The position numbers and the translations under genes are program-made. This document shows positions 52,222 to 61,875 of a DNA stretch of 64,000 nt, piece by piece. How positions within the stretch are numbered: position 1 is the stretch's first letter; each line of letters starts with the position of its first letter. Source of the stretch: Kaistia adipata DSM 17808 (GTDB lineage Bacteria > Pseudomonadota > Alphaproteobacteria > Rhizobiales > Kaistiaceae); NCBI RefSeq assembly GCF_000423225.1, contig NZ_AUHO01000006.1, forward strand, positions 434,001-498,000. The letters are read 5' to 3'. The notes under the pieces were generated by a model, which saw nothing but the letters and a program-made list of their open reading frames with translations, had not been told where the DNA came from and did no database searches.

Positions 52222-53217
52222 TCAGAAGTGATCGTGGGAAGCACGACCCAGCGCGACCGGTTTCCCGTCGAGGCCCAGCACCACTGGCGCTCCCTCCCCC
52301 GCCACGATGCGACCAATGACCGTCACCGGTATGCCGGCCTCGCGCGCGGCCGCCTCGTAGCCATCCAGGGCTTCGGGCGGCAGCGTCACCAGGATCTCGT
52401 AGTCGTCGCCGCCGGTCAGGACGGTCGCGAGAGCCGCCGGATCGGTTTCGAGGACGGAACGGGCAGCGCTCGAAAGCGGGAGCCGGGCCGCCTCGACGAT
52501 GGCCGAGACACCCGACGTGCGCGTGACGTGGCCAAGATCGCCGACGAGACCATCGGAAATGTCGAGCGAGGCATGCGCGAAGTCCCGCACCGCTTCGGCG
52601 AGGCCGAGTCGCGGCCGGGGATGCAGATAGCGGTCGAGCAGATGCTCCGCCTCTCCGCCTGCGGCCTCGGCGGCGAGCGTTCCCAGGCGAAGGCGCAGGC
52701 CGAGCGCCGCGTCGCCGATCGTGCCCGAGACGACGATGAGGTCGCCTGCCCGCGCCCCTGCGCGTCGCACGATGGTCCCGCTCGGCACCTGTCCGATTGC
52801 CGTCACCGACAGCATCAGTCCATCCGGCGACTTGACGGTATCGCCGCCAAGCAGCGGAATGCCGTAGCGCTTCTGATCCTCGGCCAGTCCGGCCGAGAAC
52901 TCGGCCATCCAGTCCTCGGTCCAGTCGGCCGGCAGCGCCAGCCCCAGCAGATAGCCGACAGGCGTGGCGCCCTTGGCCGCCAAGTCGGAGAGGTTGACGC
53001 GCAGCGCCTTCCGCGCGATCGAGGCCGGCGGATCCTGCGCGAAGAAATGAACCCCGGCCGCGACCATGTCCTTGGTGAAGACGAGGTCGAAGCCCGGCTC
53101 GGGGCTCAGCGACGCGGCATCGTCCGTGAGACCGAACGCACCGGGATCATCCGCCAATGGCCGCAGATAGCGGGCGATCATCCCGAACTCGCCGGGCCGT
53201 TCACGCCGCTCCGCCAT
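52222..53217 (-). CDS. thiL: Thiamine-monophosphate kinase
   Basis: 331 residues. DDAASLSPEPGFDLVFTKDM (about 28-47) and ALRVNLSDLAAKGATP carry the ATP/Mg-binding aspartates, and SLDISDGLVGDLGH and LTGGDDYEILVTLP are C-terminal signatures. It phosphorylates TMP to TPP. The start is ATG 53217, one base after the nusB stop; a longer upstream frame lies inside nusB. The order ribH-nusB-thiL is conserved in alphaproteobacteria. Confidence 0.93.
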   Translation of the reverse strand: MAERRERPGEFGMIARYLRPLADDPGAFGLTDDAASLSPEPGFDLVFTKDMVAAGVHFFAQDPPASIARKALRVNLSDLAAKGATPVGYLLGLALPADWTEDWMAEFSAGLAEDQKRYGIPLLGGDTVKSPDGLMLSVTAIGQVPSGTIVRRAGARAGDLIVVSGTIGDAALGLRLRLGTLAAEAAGGEAEHLLDRYLHPRPRLGLAEAVRDFAHASLDISDGLVGDLGHVTRTSGVSAIVEAARLPLSSAARSVLETDPAALATVLTGGDDYEILVTLPPEALDGYEAAAREAGIPVTVIGRIVAGEGAPVVLGLDGKPVALGRASHDHF

Positions 53218-53218
53218 G

Positions 53219-53740
53219 TCAGTCCTTATCGCCGGTCGGCGCCGAGCCGAACTCCTCGCTGCGCAGCCTGCGGGCGATCGTGTCCAGCACGCCGTTGACG
53301 ACGCGCGGCTCGTCACCGCCGGAGAAGAAGGCGCTGGCGATATCGACATACTCCGTGATGACGACCTTGGCCGGAACGTCGCGACGCCCCATCAGCTCGT
53401 AGGCGCCACAACGCAGGATCGCGCGCAGGGTCACGTCGATGCGCTTCAGCGGCCAGTCGGCCGCCAGCGAGACGTGAATCGCCGGATCGAGATTGCGCTG
53501 CTCGCGCACCACGCCGGCGATGATGTCGCGGAAGAAAGCCGCGTCGGCGTCGCGATACTGCTCGCCATCGAGTTCCTTGCCGAGGCGGAAATTCTCGAAC
53601 TCGGCGACGACTTCGGTCAGCGAGGCACCGCCGACGTCGAGCTGGTAGAGGGCCTGCACGGCCGCGAGGCGGGCCGCTCCGCGCTGGTTGGCGGGACGGA
53701 ACGTTCGCGCTGACGGAGGCGCTTTGTCGGTAGCGGCCAT
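53219..53740 (-). CDS. nusB: Transcription antitermination factor NusB
   Basis: 173 residues. [16 protein letters not shown] (about 23-38) is the RNA-binding N-terminal helix, and [10 protein letters not shown] and [28 protein letters not shown] match the C-terminal helices. A basic 20-residue leader and a short acidic tail flank the fold. NusB with NusE supports rRNA antitermination. It starts 1 bp after the ribH stop. Confidence 0.94.
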   Translation of the reverse strand: MAATDKAPPSARTFRPANQRGAARLAAVQALYQLDVGGASLTEVVAEFENFRLGKELDGEQYRDADAAFFRDIIAGVVREQRNLDPAIHVSLAADWPLKRIDVTLRAILRCGAYELMGRRDVPAKVVITEYVDIASAFFSGGDEPRVVNGVLDTIARRLRSEEFGSAPTGDKD

Positions 53741-53741
53741 C

Positions 53742-54194
53742 TCAGAGACCGAACTTGTTGCGAAGCGCGATCATGGCGAGCGCGGCCTCCGCGGCGGCGC
53801 CGCCCTTGTTCTTCTCGCTGACGCGAGCGCGCGCATAAGCCTGCGCGTCGTTCTCGACGGTGAGGATGCCGTTGCCGATCGCCAACGATTCGATGACGGC
53901 CATGTCCATGATCGCGCGCGCCGACTCGTTCGCGACGATGTCGTAATGCGAGGTCTCGCCGCGGATCACGCAGCCGAGCACGACGAAGCCGTCATAGTTG
54001 ACCTCGTCCTCGTCCATCGCCGCGAGCGCCATGGAGAGCGCGGCGGGAATCTCCAGCACGCCCGGCACCGAGATCCGCTCGTAGGTCGCGCCGGCGGCCT
54101 CGATGGCGCCCTTGGCGCCGTTGAAGAGCTCGTCCGAGATGTCCTCGTAGAAGCGTGCGTCGATGACGAGAAGATGGGGCGCCGTGTCGGACAT
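53742..54194 (-). CDS. ribH: 6,7-dimethyl-8-ribityllumazine synthase
   Basis: 150 residues. [29 protein letters not shown] (with the catalytic His) and [13 protein letters not shown] are the lumazine synthase motifs. It condenses the RibD product, after dephosphorylation, with dihydroxybutanone phosphate. I placed the start at ATG 54194; the frame extends 9 codons upstream. No ribBA gene separates it from ribE here, unlike in some relatives; there is a 94-bp gap instead. Confidence 0.93.
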   Translation of the reverse strand: MSDTAPHLLVIDARFYEDISDELFNGAKGAIEAAGATYERISVPGVLEIPAALSMALAAMDEDEVNYDGFVVLGCVIRGETSHYDIVANESARAIMDMAVIESLAIGNGILTVENDAQAYARARVSEKNKGGAAAEAALAMIALRNKFGL

Positions 54195-54288
54195 GGTGAA
54201 GCTCTCTCTTTGACCGGTCACCCGATCGGATTGGGCGGCAGGTGAACCATGCGGCCCAGGTGGTGTAAAGGGAAAAGAACGCCGCAGC

Positions 54289-54900
54289 TTACGCGGCTTC
54301 GGTCAGCCGTGCCACATAGCGCGCCATCTGGTCGACTTCGAGGTGGATACGGTCTCCCACCTTGCGCGCGCCCCAGGTCGTGATGCCCTCAGCCAGGGTG
54401 TGCGGGATCAGCAGGACCGAAAACCGGTCGCCTTCGACCCAGTTCACCGTCAGCGACGTGCCGTCGAGCGCGACCGAGCCCTTGGTGGCGATGAACCGCG
54501 AGAGGCTTTTCGGCGCCTCGAACACGAAGCGGGTCGTCTCGCCGAGGTCCTCGCGACTGACGACCGTCGCGAGACCATCGACATGACCGGACACCATGTG
54601 CCCTCCGAGCTCGTCGCCGATCTTGAGGGCGCGCTCGAGGTTGATTGCCGTGCCGGCCTGCCAGTTGCCGACTTCCGTGAGAGCCAGCGTCTCGGGCGCC
54701 GCCTCGACGTCGAAGCGCGTGCGGCCGTCGGGCTGCGGATCGAGCGCGATGACCGTCAGGCAGACGCCGGCGCAGGCGATCGATGCGCCGATGGCGATCG
54801 TTTCGGCGTCATAGCGGCTGTCGATCGTGATCTTGTTGACGTCGTTGCGACGCTCCACCGCCGTGACCTTGCCGACGTCGGTGATGATGCCCGTGAACAT
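54289..54900 (-). CDS. ribE: Riboflavin synthase alpha chain
   Basis: 203 residues in two homologous lumazine-binding repeats. The first opens [12 protein letters not shown], the second is around [27 protein letters not shown] is the substrate site between them. It forms riboflavin from two lumazines. The start is ATG 54900, 2 bp after the ribD stop. Confidence 0.94.
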   Translation of the reverse strand: MFTGIITDVGKVTAVERRNDVNKITIDSRYDAETIAIGASIACAGVCLTVIALDPQPDGRTRFDVEAAPETLALTEVGNWQAGTAINLERALKIGDELGGHMVSGHVDGLATVVSREDLGETTRFVFEAPKSLSRFIATKGSVALDGTSLTVNWVEGDRFSVLLIPHTLAEGITTWGARKVGDRIHLEVDQMARYVARLTEAA

Positions 54901-54902
54901 GC

Positions 54903-56024
54903 TCAGACTGACCTTTCGTAACGAACCATGCGGTCCTCGCCGAGGCGCGCTTCCTCGACGCGACGGAATCGCGGACTGCGCTCGATCGCGGACAGGGCCC
55001 CGCCGGCGAGTGCCCGCACGCCGTCCGGCCCGACCACGACCGGCGCGTGAAACAGAACCACCTCGTCAAGCAGGCCGCGATGCAGCAGCGACGCGGCGAC
55101 CTTGGCGCCGCCCTCGACGAGAAGGCGTGTCACGCCCCGTTCCGCCAGGACGCGCAGCGCCGCCTCGATGTCGACGCCGCCCGAACCCGTCCCGACTGTC
55201 AGGACGTCGACACCGCAGGCGAGAAGCTTCTCGCGGTTGACGAGGGGCGCTTCCGTCGCGGAGACCACCCAGAGCGCGGTGTCTCCGGCGCCCTTGACCA
55301 AGGAAGATGCTGGCGACAGACGCGCTTGCGTATCCAGCACGATGCGAATGGGTGAATGCGCCCGAAGCCCGGGAACCCGGACGGTGAGGCTTGGGTCGTC
55401 GACGAGCGCGGTGCCGATGCCGATCAGGGTCGCGTCGGCCTCGATGCGCATGGTCTGCAGGCGCGCGAAGGCCTCGCGCCCCGAAACCAGCATCCGCTCG
55501 CCCGTCACCCGGCCGATCATGCCATCGGCCGAAACGGCGAGTTTCAGCGTCACATGCGGCCGTCCCTTCGCCAGGACGGTGACATGGCCCGCGTGCTGGC
55601 GTCGCGCCTCGTCGCCCAGCACGCCGTTCGTAACGGTGATGCCCGCGTCGCGCAGCAGGGCGTGTCCCCGCCCCTGCAGGCGCGGATCCGGATTGTCCAT
55701 GGCGCTCACGACACGCGCAACGCCGGCTGCGATCAGCGCCAGGGCCGATTCCGGCGAGGGCTCCATCGTGGTGAACACGGTCGCGCTGCGGGCTTCGTCC
55801 TTCGCCGACTGGAGGGCGACCAACTCCGCATGCGGCGAACCGCCCACGGCCGTCACGCCCCGTCCGAGGACGATCGGCCCGTCGACGGTGTCGCGAACGA
55901 CGAGCGTTCCGACGGAGGGAGCCGGCGCGGTCGAGCCGAGATTGCGTCGACCATAGCGCAGGGCGACCGCCATCAGACGACGGTCCATCTCCGAATCGAC
56001 GCTCGCAGTCGGTGCTGTCGCCAT
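54903..56024 (-). CDS. ribD: RibD-like protein with intact reductase and degenerate deaminase domain
   Basis: 373 residues. The C-terminal reductase (about 155-370) is normal: HVTLKLAVSADGMIGR, DATLIGIGTALVDDPSLTVR and LLVEGGAKVAASLL. The N-terminal deaminase (about 10-145) keeps SPHAELVAL with the zinc His and catalytic Glu. The PCxxxGxxPPC loop that supplies two zinc cysteines is missing, however: the sequence runs from MEPS straight to PESALALIAAG (about 87-101). The substrate Asn of the usual NP-x-VG is also Ala (APAPSVG). Deamination is therefore unlikely, so the step may be done by another protein. It sits in the normal rib cluster between nrdR and ribE. Confidence 0.88.
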   Translation of the reverse strand: MATAPTASVDSEMDRRLMAVALRYGRRNLGSTAPAPSVGTLVVRDTVDGPIVLGRGVTAVGGSPHAELVALQSAKDEARSATVFTTMEPSPESALALIAAGVARVVSAMDNPDPRLQGRGHALLRDAGITVTNGVLGDEARRQHAGHVTVLAKGRPHVTLKLAVSADGMIGRVTGERMLVSGREAFARLQTMRIEADATLIGIGTALVDDPSLTVRVPGLRAHSPIRIVLDTQARLSPASSLVKGAGDTALWVVSATEAPLVNREKLLACGVDVLTVGTGSGGVDIEAALRVLAERGVTRLLVEGGAKVAASLLHRGLLDEVVLFHAPVVVGPDGVRALAGGALSAIERSPRFRRVEEARLGEDRMVRYERSV

Positions 56025-56075
56025 CCGAACCCCCGCAGATCCGGTGACGCGGCGCGGAAACGCCGCGTCACGACT

Positions 56076-56555
56076 TCAATCGCGTGTGTCGACCTCGGCC
56101 ACGTCCTGAGCCGAAAGCTCATCGAGCACGGTCGAGAAGTCCTTGGCCTCGCGGAAGTTTCGATAGACGGAAGCAAAGCGGACATAGGCCACGTCATCGA
56201 GCCCCTTCAGGGCCTCCATGACGTACACGCCGATCTGCTCGGCGTTGATCTCGCTCTCGCCGCTGCTTTCGAGCTGGCGCACGACCCCGTTGACCATCCG
56301 CTCGACGCGGTCGGGATCGACCGGGCGCTTGCGCAGCGCGACCTGGACCGACCGCATCAGCTTGTCCCGATCGAAGGGAACCCGCCGTCCGCTCTTCTTC
56401 ACGACGGTCAACTCGCGCAACTGGATGCGCTCGAAAGTCGTGAACCGACCGCCACAATCCGCACAGACCCGACGCCGCCGGATGGACGTATTGTCCTCCG
56501 ACGGGCGGGAGTCCTTCACCTGCGTATCATCGCTGCCGCAATAGGGACAACGCAT
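56076..56555 (-). CDS. nrdR: Transcriptional repressor NrdR
   Basis: 159 residues. The zinc ribbon is complete (CPYC at 3-6 and CADC at about 31-34) with RRRRVC, and the ATP-cone follows ([18 protein letters not shown] near 52-69). It represses ribonucleotide reductase genes when dATP is bound. It lies 12 bp after glyA and 51 bp before ribD, the standard alphaproteobacterial order. Confidence 0.95.
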   Translation of the reverse strand: MRCPYCGSDDTQVKDSRPSEDNTSIRRRRVCADCGGRFTTFERIQLRELTVVKKSGRRVPFDRDKLMRSVQVALRKRPVDPDRVERMVNGVVRQLESSGESEINAEQIGVYVMEALKGLDDVAYVRFASVYRNFREAKDFSTVLDELSAQDVAEVDTRD

Positions 56556-56567
56556 GGCCTGTTCCGA

Positions 56568-57875
56568 TCAGGAATAAATCGGGAAGCGCGCGGTCAGCGC
56601 GTGGACGCGTTCCTTGACCGAGGCCTCGACGAGCGGGGCCGAGCCGTCTTCCGACTGCGAAACCGCGCTCAGGACCTCGGCGATCAGGCGGCCGACCTCC
56701 TGGAACTCCGCGACACCGAAACCGCGCGTCGTGGCGGCCGGCGTACCGAGGCGGATGCCGGACGTGACGAAGGGCTTCTCCGGATCATACGGAATGCCGT
56801 TCTTGTTGCAGGTCAGGCCGGCGCGGACGAGCGCCTTCTCCGACACGTTGCCCTTCACCTGCTTGGGACGCAGGTCGACGAGCATCAGGTGGTTGTCGGT
56901 GCCGCCAGAAACGATGTCGAAGCCGGTGCTCTTGAGGGTTTCCGCAAGCGCGCGAGCATTTTCGACGACGTTATTCGCGTACAGCTTGAAGTCGGGGCGC
57001 AGCGCCTCGGCAAAGGCAACCGCCTTGGCCGCGATCACGTGCATCAGCGGACCGCCCTGCAGGCCGGGGAACACGGCCGAGTTGATCTTCTTGGCGATCG
57101 CCTCGTCATTGGTCAGGATCATGCCGCCGCGCGGGCCGCGCAGCGACTTGTGCGTCGTCGTCGTGACGACATGCGCATGCGGCAGCGGTGACGGATGCGC
57201 GCCACCGGCGACGAGACCGGCGAAGTGCGCCATGTCGACCATCAGGTAGGCGCCGACCGAATCCGCGATCTCGCGGAAACGCTTGAAATCCCAGATGCGG
57301 GAATAGGCGGTGCCGCCGGCGATGATCAGCTTCGGCTTCTTCTCCTCGGCGATGCGCTGGATCTCTTCATAGTCGAGGAGCTGGTCCTCGCGACGCACGC
57401 CATACGGCGCCACGTTGAACCACTTGCCCGACATGTTGACCTGCGAGCCGTGGGTCAGGTGACCGCCCGCGGCGAGGTCGAGGCCCATGAAGGTGTCGCC
57501 CGGCTGCAGCAGCGCGAGGAAGACGGCCTGGTTCATCTGGCTGCCGGAATTCGGCTGGACGTTGACGAACTCGCAGCCGAACAGCTTCTTGGCGCGCTCG
57601 ATGGCGAGCGTCTCGACGATGTCGACGAACTCGCAGCCGCCGTAATAGCGCTTGCCCGGATAGCCCTCCGCATACTTGTTCGTCAGCACCGAACCCTGCG
57701 CCTCGAGCACAGCGCGCGAAACGATGTTCTCCGATGCGATCAATTCGATTTCATGCTGCTGGCGACCGAGCTCCTTGCCGATGGCATCGGCGATTTCCGG
57801 ATCGGCCTCGGCGAGGGTCCGGTTGAAGAAGGCGGAAGTCGAGGAAAGGCTGTCGGCGCGATCCGTCAGAGACAT
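56568..57875 (-). CDS. glyA: Serine hydroxymethyltransferase
   Basis: 435 residues. [19 protein letters not shown], the PLP-lysine segment [16 protein letters not shown] (about 225-240) and [14 protein letters not shown] are all present. It interconverts serine and glycine and charges tetrahydrofolate. I chose ATG 57875, with AGGATGG upstream; an in-frame ATG at 57887 and a longer frame to 57950 exist. The gene heads the glyA-nrdR-rib-nusB-thiL set. Its promoter must lie between 57876 and about 57970. Confidence 0.95.
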   Translation of the reverse strand: MSLTDRADSLSSTSAFFNRTLAEADPEIADAIGKELGRQQHEIELIASENIVSRAVLEAQGSVLTNKYAEGYPGKRYYGGCEFVDIVETLAIERAKKLFGCEFVNVQPNSGSQMNQAVFLALLQPGDTFMGLDLAAGGHLTHGSQVNMSGKWFNVAPYGVRREDQLLDYEEIQRIAEEKKPKLIIAGGTAYSRIWDFKRFREIADSVGAYLMVDMAHFAGLVAGGAHPSPLPHAHVVTTTTHKSLRGPRGGMILTNDEAIAKKINSAVFPGLQGGPLMHVIAAKAVAFAEALRPDFKLYANNVVENARALAETLKSTGFDIVSGGTDNHLMLVDLRPKQVKGNVSEKALVRAGLTCNKNGIPYDPEKPFVTSGIRLGTPAATTRGFGVAEFQEVGRLIAEVLSAVSQSEDGSAPLVEASVKERVHALTARFPIYS

Positions 57876-57969
57876 GGGGCGGTCCATCCTGTTGTCGGCA
57901 CCGGATCGAGCCAGAGAGTCGGCGCGTCCGGAACTCGGGCCACGTACCATATGTGGGGGTAGAGGCCAA

Positions 57970-58032
57970 GAAAAAGGGCCTCATCGGCCCTTCGATCACG
58001 GGGCCGTCCGGGAAAACTGCCCCCGAACGGCC
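57970..58032 (-). terminator. Tandem hairpin terminator after ldtP
   Basis: Two hairpins follow the ldtP stop on the minus strand. The first (58002-58012 with 58022-58032) pairs at 10 of 11 positions. The second is AAGGGCC / GGCCCTT (57974-57980 with 57986-57992), with a T-tract from four A bases on the plus strand (57970-57973). The second is a standard intrinsic terminator. Confidence 0.75.
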
Positions 58033-58052
58033 ATTTTCAAACCGGCCGCCGC

Positions 58053-59345
58053 CTATTGCAGCGCCAGCTGGCCGATCCCGTCGCGATTGTAGATGTCATC
58101 GCGGAAATGGGTAACGCCGTCGTCCATCGCCCAGGCGCTGATATATTGCAGGTAGAGCGGCACTTCGGGCTTCGGGTTCACATGAACCTGCTCGCCCGAC
58201 TTGAAGATCTGGTCGATCCGCTCGCGCGGGAAGTCGGGATTGTCGCGCAGCAGCCAGCCAATGACCTGGCGGATGTTCTGCACGCGGATGCAACCGGAGG
58301 AGTCAAACCGCTCGACGCGACCGAAGATGTCCTTCTGCGGCGTGTCGTGCATGTAGACCTGCTCGTCGTTGTGGAACGAGATGCGCACGCTGCCGAGCGA
58401 ATTGAAATCGCCCGGATCCTGCCGGAACAGATAGCCCTTGGTCGCCTGGTCGGTGTTCCAGTCGATCGACTCGGGTGGCACCTCGACGCCGGCCGAATCG
58501 TAGATGCGAATCTGCTTCTTGGTCAGATAGTCGGGCGACTTCTGCATCAGCGGGATGAGGTCCTTGCGGATGATCGACGCAGGAACCGTCCAATAGGGGT
58601 TGAAGCTGACGCGATAGATCTTGGTCGCCAGGATCGGCGTCGGACGATCGACCTTGCCGACGACGGCGGTGTGGCGCGAGATGACCCGGCCGCCCTCCAC
58701 CACCTCGATCGCGGCGGCTGGAATGTTGATCATCACGTAGCGATCGCCGAGGAAGCCCGACATCGAGCGCAGGCGAACCAGGTTGGTCTGCAGCTGCGCG
58801 AGACGGACCGCCGCCGGCACGTTCATCATGTTGATGGTCGAGGGACCCGCGACGCCATCGGCCGGCAGGCCGTGGCGAGCCTGGAAACGACGCAGCGCCG
58901 CATCGACATAGGAATCGAATGTCTGCGAATTGCCAGCGCCGGCCGCCAGGTCACCCGTCACCGTCAGGCGCTGGCGCAGGATAACAACGTTCGGATCCTT
59001 GTTGCCGAGGCTGAGCTTCTTGTCGCCGGGAACCACGGGCCAGCCGCCGCGCGCGACGATGTCCGTGTAGTTCTGGATGGCGTATTCGGTCGTGGTCGCC
59101 GTGTCCGGCGACAGGATCGGGGCAGAGGTCCGAACCGAAGCCGCGCCGCTCGAGGCGGCGTCGAAACCGTCGGACCAGTCGTTGCTCCGATTCTGCAGAA
59201 CCTGGTTGATCGGATCCGCATCCTGGGCGAGCGCCGAAAGCGGCAGCGCGACCGAAGCGGCCATGGCGCCGGCGATCGAACGCAGGGCGCCGCGACGGGT
59301 CATCGCCGGTGCCGGGAGGAGGAAAGTCTTCTTTGATCCGCTCAT
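58053..59345 (-). CDS. ldtP: L,D-transpeptidase (YcbB-like, LdtP)
   Basis: 430 residues. A twin-arginine-like signal (MTRRGALRSIAGAMAASVA, cleavage near ALAQ) is followed by a peptidoglycan-binding helix bundle (about 175-210, DAALRRFQARHGLPADGVAG). The YkuD catalytic domain (about 220-390) has MHDTPQKDIFGR and the nucleophile motif SSGCIRVQN, the same SSGC form as YcbB. It makes 3-3 crosslinks in the cell wall. Adjacent ldtR encodes its expected regulator. I chose ATG 59345; the upstream frame extends 83 codons without likeness. Confidence 0.9.
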   Translation of the reverse strand: MSGSKKTFLLPAPAMTRRGALRSIAGAMAASVALPLSALAQDADPINQVLQNRSNDWSDGFDAASSGAASVRTSAPILSPDTATTTEYAIQNYTDIVARGGWPVVPGDKKLSLGNKDPNVVILRQRLTVTGDLAAGAGNSQTFDSYVDAALRRFQARHGLPADGVAGPSTINMMNVPAAVRLAQLQTNLVRLRSMSGFLGDRYVMINIPAAAIEVVEGGRVISRHTAVVGKVDRPTPILATKIYRVSFNPYWTVPASIIRKDLIPLMQKSPDYLTKKQIRIYDSAGVEVPPESIDWNTDQATKGYLFRQDPGDFNSLGSVRISFHNDEQVYMHDTPQKDIFGRVERFDSSGCIRVQNIRQVIGWLLRDNPDFPRERIDQIFKSGEQVHVNPKPEVPLYLQYISAWAMDDGVTHFRDDIYNRDGIGQLALQ

Positions 59346-59666
59346 GACACTACTTCTGGAAGCTCGCTGTAGATGGGCACAACGAAACCGTCGCCGCCCG
59401 GATTGTCCCTGCGGCTGGCACGCGCCGCGAACCCGTAATCGAACTGCTGGCAGGCCCGGCCCGCGACATCGGCAACCGCACGACGTAACGGACACGCAAC
59501 TCCGGCGCGTGGAAAACACAAACGTCCCCGACTGGCAACATAGCTGAGCCGGCATGTTTCGTTTCCACGCCAGTATGGCGCTTTGATGTCGCACCCCTGC
59601 GCAGCACTCGTCGCAAGATTGAGGCCATCATGGTTACCGGACTCTTTCTCCAGCATGACGGCAAAC

Positions 59667-59695
59667 AAAAACCCCGGCCTCGGGCCGGGGTTTTT
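59667..59695. terminator. Intrinsic terminator downstream of ldtR
   Basis: AAAAACCCCGGCC (59667-59679) pairs perfectly with GGCCGGGGTTTTT (59683-59695) over a 3-nt loop, with A/T tracts on both sides, so it works in either direction. It ends the ldtR transcript. The rest of the 370-bp gap (59346-59666) should contain the ldtP promoter and any LdtR site; I could not fix an operator by eye. Confidence 0.9.
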
Positions 59696-59715
59696 CAGAG
59701 AACCGTTACCACCGA

Positions 59716-60228
59716 TCAGAGGCGGTAGAGGATCTGGTCGGTCCAGAAGCGATCGAGCCGCTGCATGGCGCGGTTGAGCATCTGGAAGTCGTCGGCGGCG
59801 ATACCGCCCACCTGCTCGATGGACTTCATGTGGCGCTCGTAGACGCCCGCCACGATGCTGGCGATTTCCTGGCCCTGCTCGGTCAGGCTGACCCGCACCG
59901 AGCGCCGGTCCATCCGCGAACGCTGGTGATGGATGAAGCCCATCTCGACCAGCTTCTTGAGATTGTAGGAGACGTTCGAACCCAGATAGTAGCCGCGGCT
60001 GCGAAGCTCGCCGGCGGTCAGCTCGGCGTCGCCGATGTTGAACAGAAGCAGCGCCTGGACGCTGTTGACGTCGGACCGGCCGGAGCGCTCGAACTCGTCC
60101 TTGATGACATCGAGCAGGCGGCGATGCAGCCTTTCCACCAGCGTCAGCGCTTCCATGTAAAGCGGCTTCAGATCCGGCGTATTGTTCTGCTGGATGACTG
60201 GTTCAACTGCTCGCGACGCGCTGATCAT
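59716..60228 (-). CDS. ldtR: MarR family regulator LdtR
   Basis: 170 residues. A MarR winged helix is evident: SVQALLLFNIGDAELTAGEL, SRGYYLGSNVSYNLKKLVE as recognition helix and the wing SRMDRRSVRVSLTEQG. It closely resembles LdtR of Liberibacter and Sinorhizobium, which activates the L,D-transpeptidase gene next to it; ldtP is the next gene here. ATG 60228 follows AGAGG/GGAAAG; the frame extends 23 codons. It ends at a strong terminator, so ldtP has its own promoter. Confidence 0.9.
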   Translation of the reverse strand: MISASRAVEPVIQQNNTPDLKPLYMEALTLVERLHRRLLDVIKDEFERSGRSDVNSVQALLLFNIGDAELTAGELRSRGYYLGSNVSYNLKKLVEMGFIHHQRSRMDRRSVRVSLTEQGQEIASIVAGVYERHMKSIEQVGGIAADDFQMLNRAMQRLDRFWTDQILYRL

Positions 60229-60415
60229 CTTTCCGGCCTCTCTGTTGCGTGGCAAGTATTCCTCTCGCCTGATGAGACCGGACCTTAGAGCGACCATTTG
60301 AATATGATCTTAAATATCACGCTTAACGCAGGCTTACCCGGGTCGACCTGCCGCAAACCGGCGCTTATCGTTAAAAAAGCTGCTACGCCGCCGGGAAGCG
60401 GCGCGCAGACGACCG

Positions 60416-60838
60416 TCAAGCCGAGGCGGCTTCGTGCCGCTTGCTCATGACCAGGAGCGCGACGAAGACGAGCAGCGTTATGATGTGGAAGGCGACGATG
60501 AGCAGGTCCAGGCCAAAGGTCTCGGCAAACACCGTGTGCATGGCGATTTCGAACAGCGCCACGTAGATCCAGATCACATTGCCCCAGGCGACGCGCATCC
60601 AGAGCCCGACGGCCGCGACGAGGTCGACGACCGCGAGCTGAATAGTCACCGCCCGCCAGGGCGTCGACATCGTCTCGAAGCTCCAGCCCGGATCCTGGAA
60701 GACGCCGGCGATATAGAGCCAGTGCCGCAGCCCCAGCAGCAGAAGCATCGCCGCAACGCCGCGAAGATAGATCGTCAGCGCCAGATCGTAGGGATTGTCG
60801 GGCTCGCTCGGGAGCTGGGTGACTTCATTGTCGATCAT
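60416..60838 (-). CDS. DUF6163 family membrane protein
   Basis: 140 residues, four predicted membrane segments. The pattern YLRGVAAMLLLLGLRHWLYI and AETFGLDLLIVAFHIITLLV matches the DUF6163 family, which I know as a neighbour of ldtR in Rhizobiales. Function unknown. ATG 60838 overlaps the upstream hydrolase stop as ATGA, so the two are cotranslated. The 187-bp gap to ldtR is AT-rich near 60300-60380 and probably holds the ldtR promoter. Confidence 0.78.
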   Translation of the reverse strand: MIDNEVTQLPSEPDNPYDLALTIYLRGVAAMLLLLGLRHWLYIAGVFQDPGWSFETMSTPWRAVTIQLAVVDLVAAVGLWMRVAWGNVIWIYVALFEIAMHTVFAETFGLDLLIVAFHIITLLVFVALLVMSKRHEAASA

Positions 60839-61875
60839 GGTAGCGGCAGATCTCCTTCGGGCGGCACCACGAAGTGCCTATCGACGGCCTCGGGGTCAAC
60901 ATCCGCGAGTGTCGCCGGTTTCCAGACCGGCGCCTGATCCTTGTCGATCAGCACCGCGCGCACGCCTTCATAAAAGTCATGCCCGTCCAGAATTGCACAG
61001 GCAATCCGCCAGTCCAGCCGGATGCAGTCCTCGAAGGAAAGCGCCCGCGCGGCGCGAATCTGCCGCAGGGCGACGCGCAGGCTGGTCGGCGACTTCGCCC
61101 GGATGGCCTCCGCGATCCGCCGCGCCCATTCGGCATTCGCTCCCGCCAGCGCCTCAAGGCGAGTGACGATCGATTCGACGGAACCGGTCGCGAAGAGGGC
61201 GTCGATGTCGCCTCGCAGACCGGGCAACGTCTCCGGCTCCACGACCTCGGCATGCTCCGCCAGCACGGCGTCGACATCGCTCGTCTCGGCGAGATGCGCG
61301 ACGATAGCGTCGAAGCGCGCCGCCGGAACGGCGTGGGTCGCGATGCCCGACAAGATCGCATCACCGCGGCGAAGCCGCGCCGCCGCGAGCGCGCAATAGA
61401 CGCCGGTTTCGCCCGGCATGCGCGCGAGGAAGAAGCTCGATCCGACATCGGGAAAGAAGCCGATGCCCGTCTCGGGCATGGCGAACACGGCGTTCTCGGC
61501 GAAGGCGCGATGCGAGCCGTGAACCGCAATCCCCGCGCCTCCCCCCATGATGTAGCCGTCGACCAGGGCGACATAGGGTTTCGGAAACGCCTTGATGGCG
61601 GCGTTGAGTCGATACTCGTCGTGAAAGAAGGCCTTCTGTTCCGGAGCCCCCCTGCCCGCCTCGCAGACGGCGCGGATATCGCCGCCGGCACAGAAGGCCC
61701 GCCCCTCGCCCCGAACGATCACGACACGGATCGCCGGGTCGTCGTGCCACTCCGCGAGCGTCGTCGCCAATGCGGACACCATCCCATGCGACAGGGCGTT
61801 CAGCGCGCCCGGACGACTGAGGGTGGCAATGCCCGCATGTCCCTGACGCTCGAAACGGATCTCGGGCTCGGCCAT
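60835..61875 (-). CDS. 3-hydroxyisobutyryl-CoA hydrolase (enoyl-CoA hydratase/isomerase family)
   Basis: 346 residues. The crotonase fold has GEGRAFCAGGDIRAV (about 60-74) and DGYIMGGGAGIAVHGSHRA, forming the oxyanion hole. ENAVFAMPETGIGFFPDVGSSF is typical of HIBYL-CoA hydrolases of valine catabolism, and the C-terminal extension with FYEGVRAVLIDKDQAPVW matches. I prefer ATG 61875, with GGAG 7 nt upstream, over ATG 61890. It is followed with overlap by the DUF6163 gene. Confidence 0.88.
   Translation of the reverse strand: MAEPEIRFERQGHAGIATLSRPGALNALSHGMVSALATTLAEWHDDPAIRVVIVRGEGRAFCAGGDIRAVCEAGRGAPEQKAFFHDEYRLNAAIKAFPKPYVALVDGYIMGGGAGIAVHGSHRAFAENAVFAMPETGIGFFPDVGSSFFLARMPGETGVYCALAAARLRRGDAILSGIATHAVPAARFDAIVAHLAETSDVDAVLAEHAEVVEPETLPGLRGDIDALFATGSVESIVTRLEALAGANAEWARRIAEAIRAKSPTSLRVALRQIRAARALSFEDCIRLDWRIACAILDGHDFYEGVRAVLIDKDQAPVWKPATLADVDPEAVDRHFVVPPEGDLPLP

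Noticed and set aside
55356-57191. 611-codon plus-strand open frame opposite ribD, nrdR and glyA
   Set aside because: Antisense shadow spanning three conserved genes.
59342-59668. 108-codon minus-strand frame ending in an ATGA overlap with the ldtP start
   Set aside because: It starts inside the ldtR terminator, its translation is cysteine/arginine-rich without motifs, and this region should be the ldtP promoter. The ATGA junction alone is not enough.
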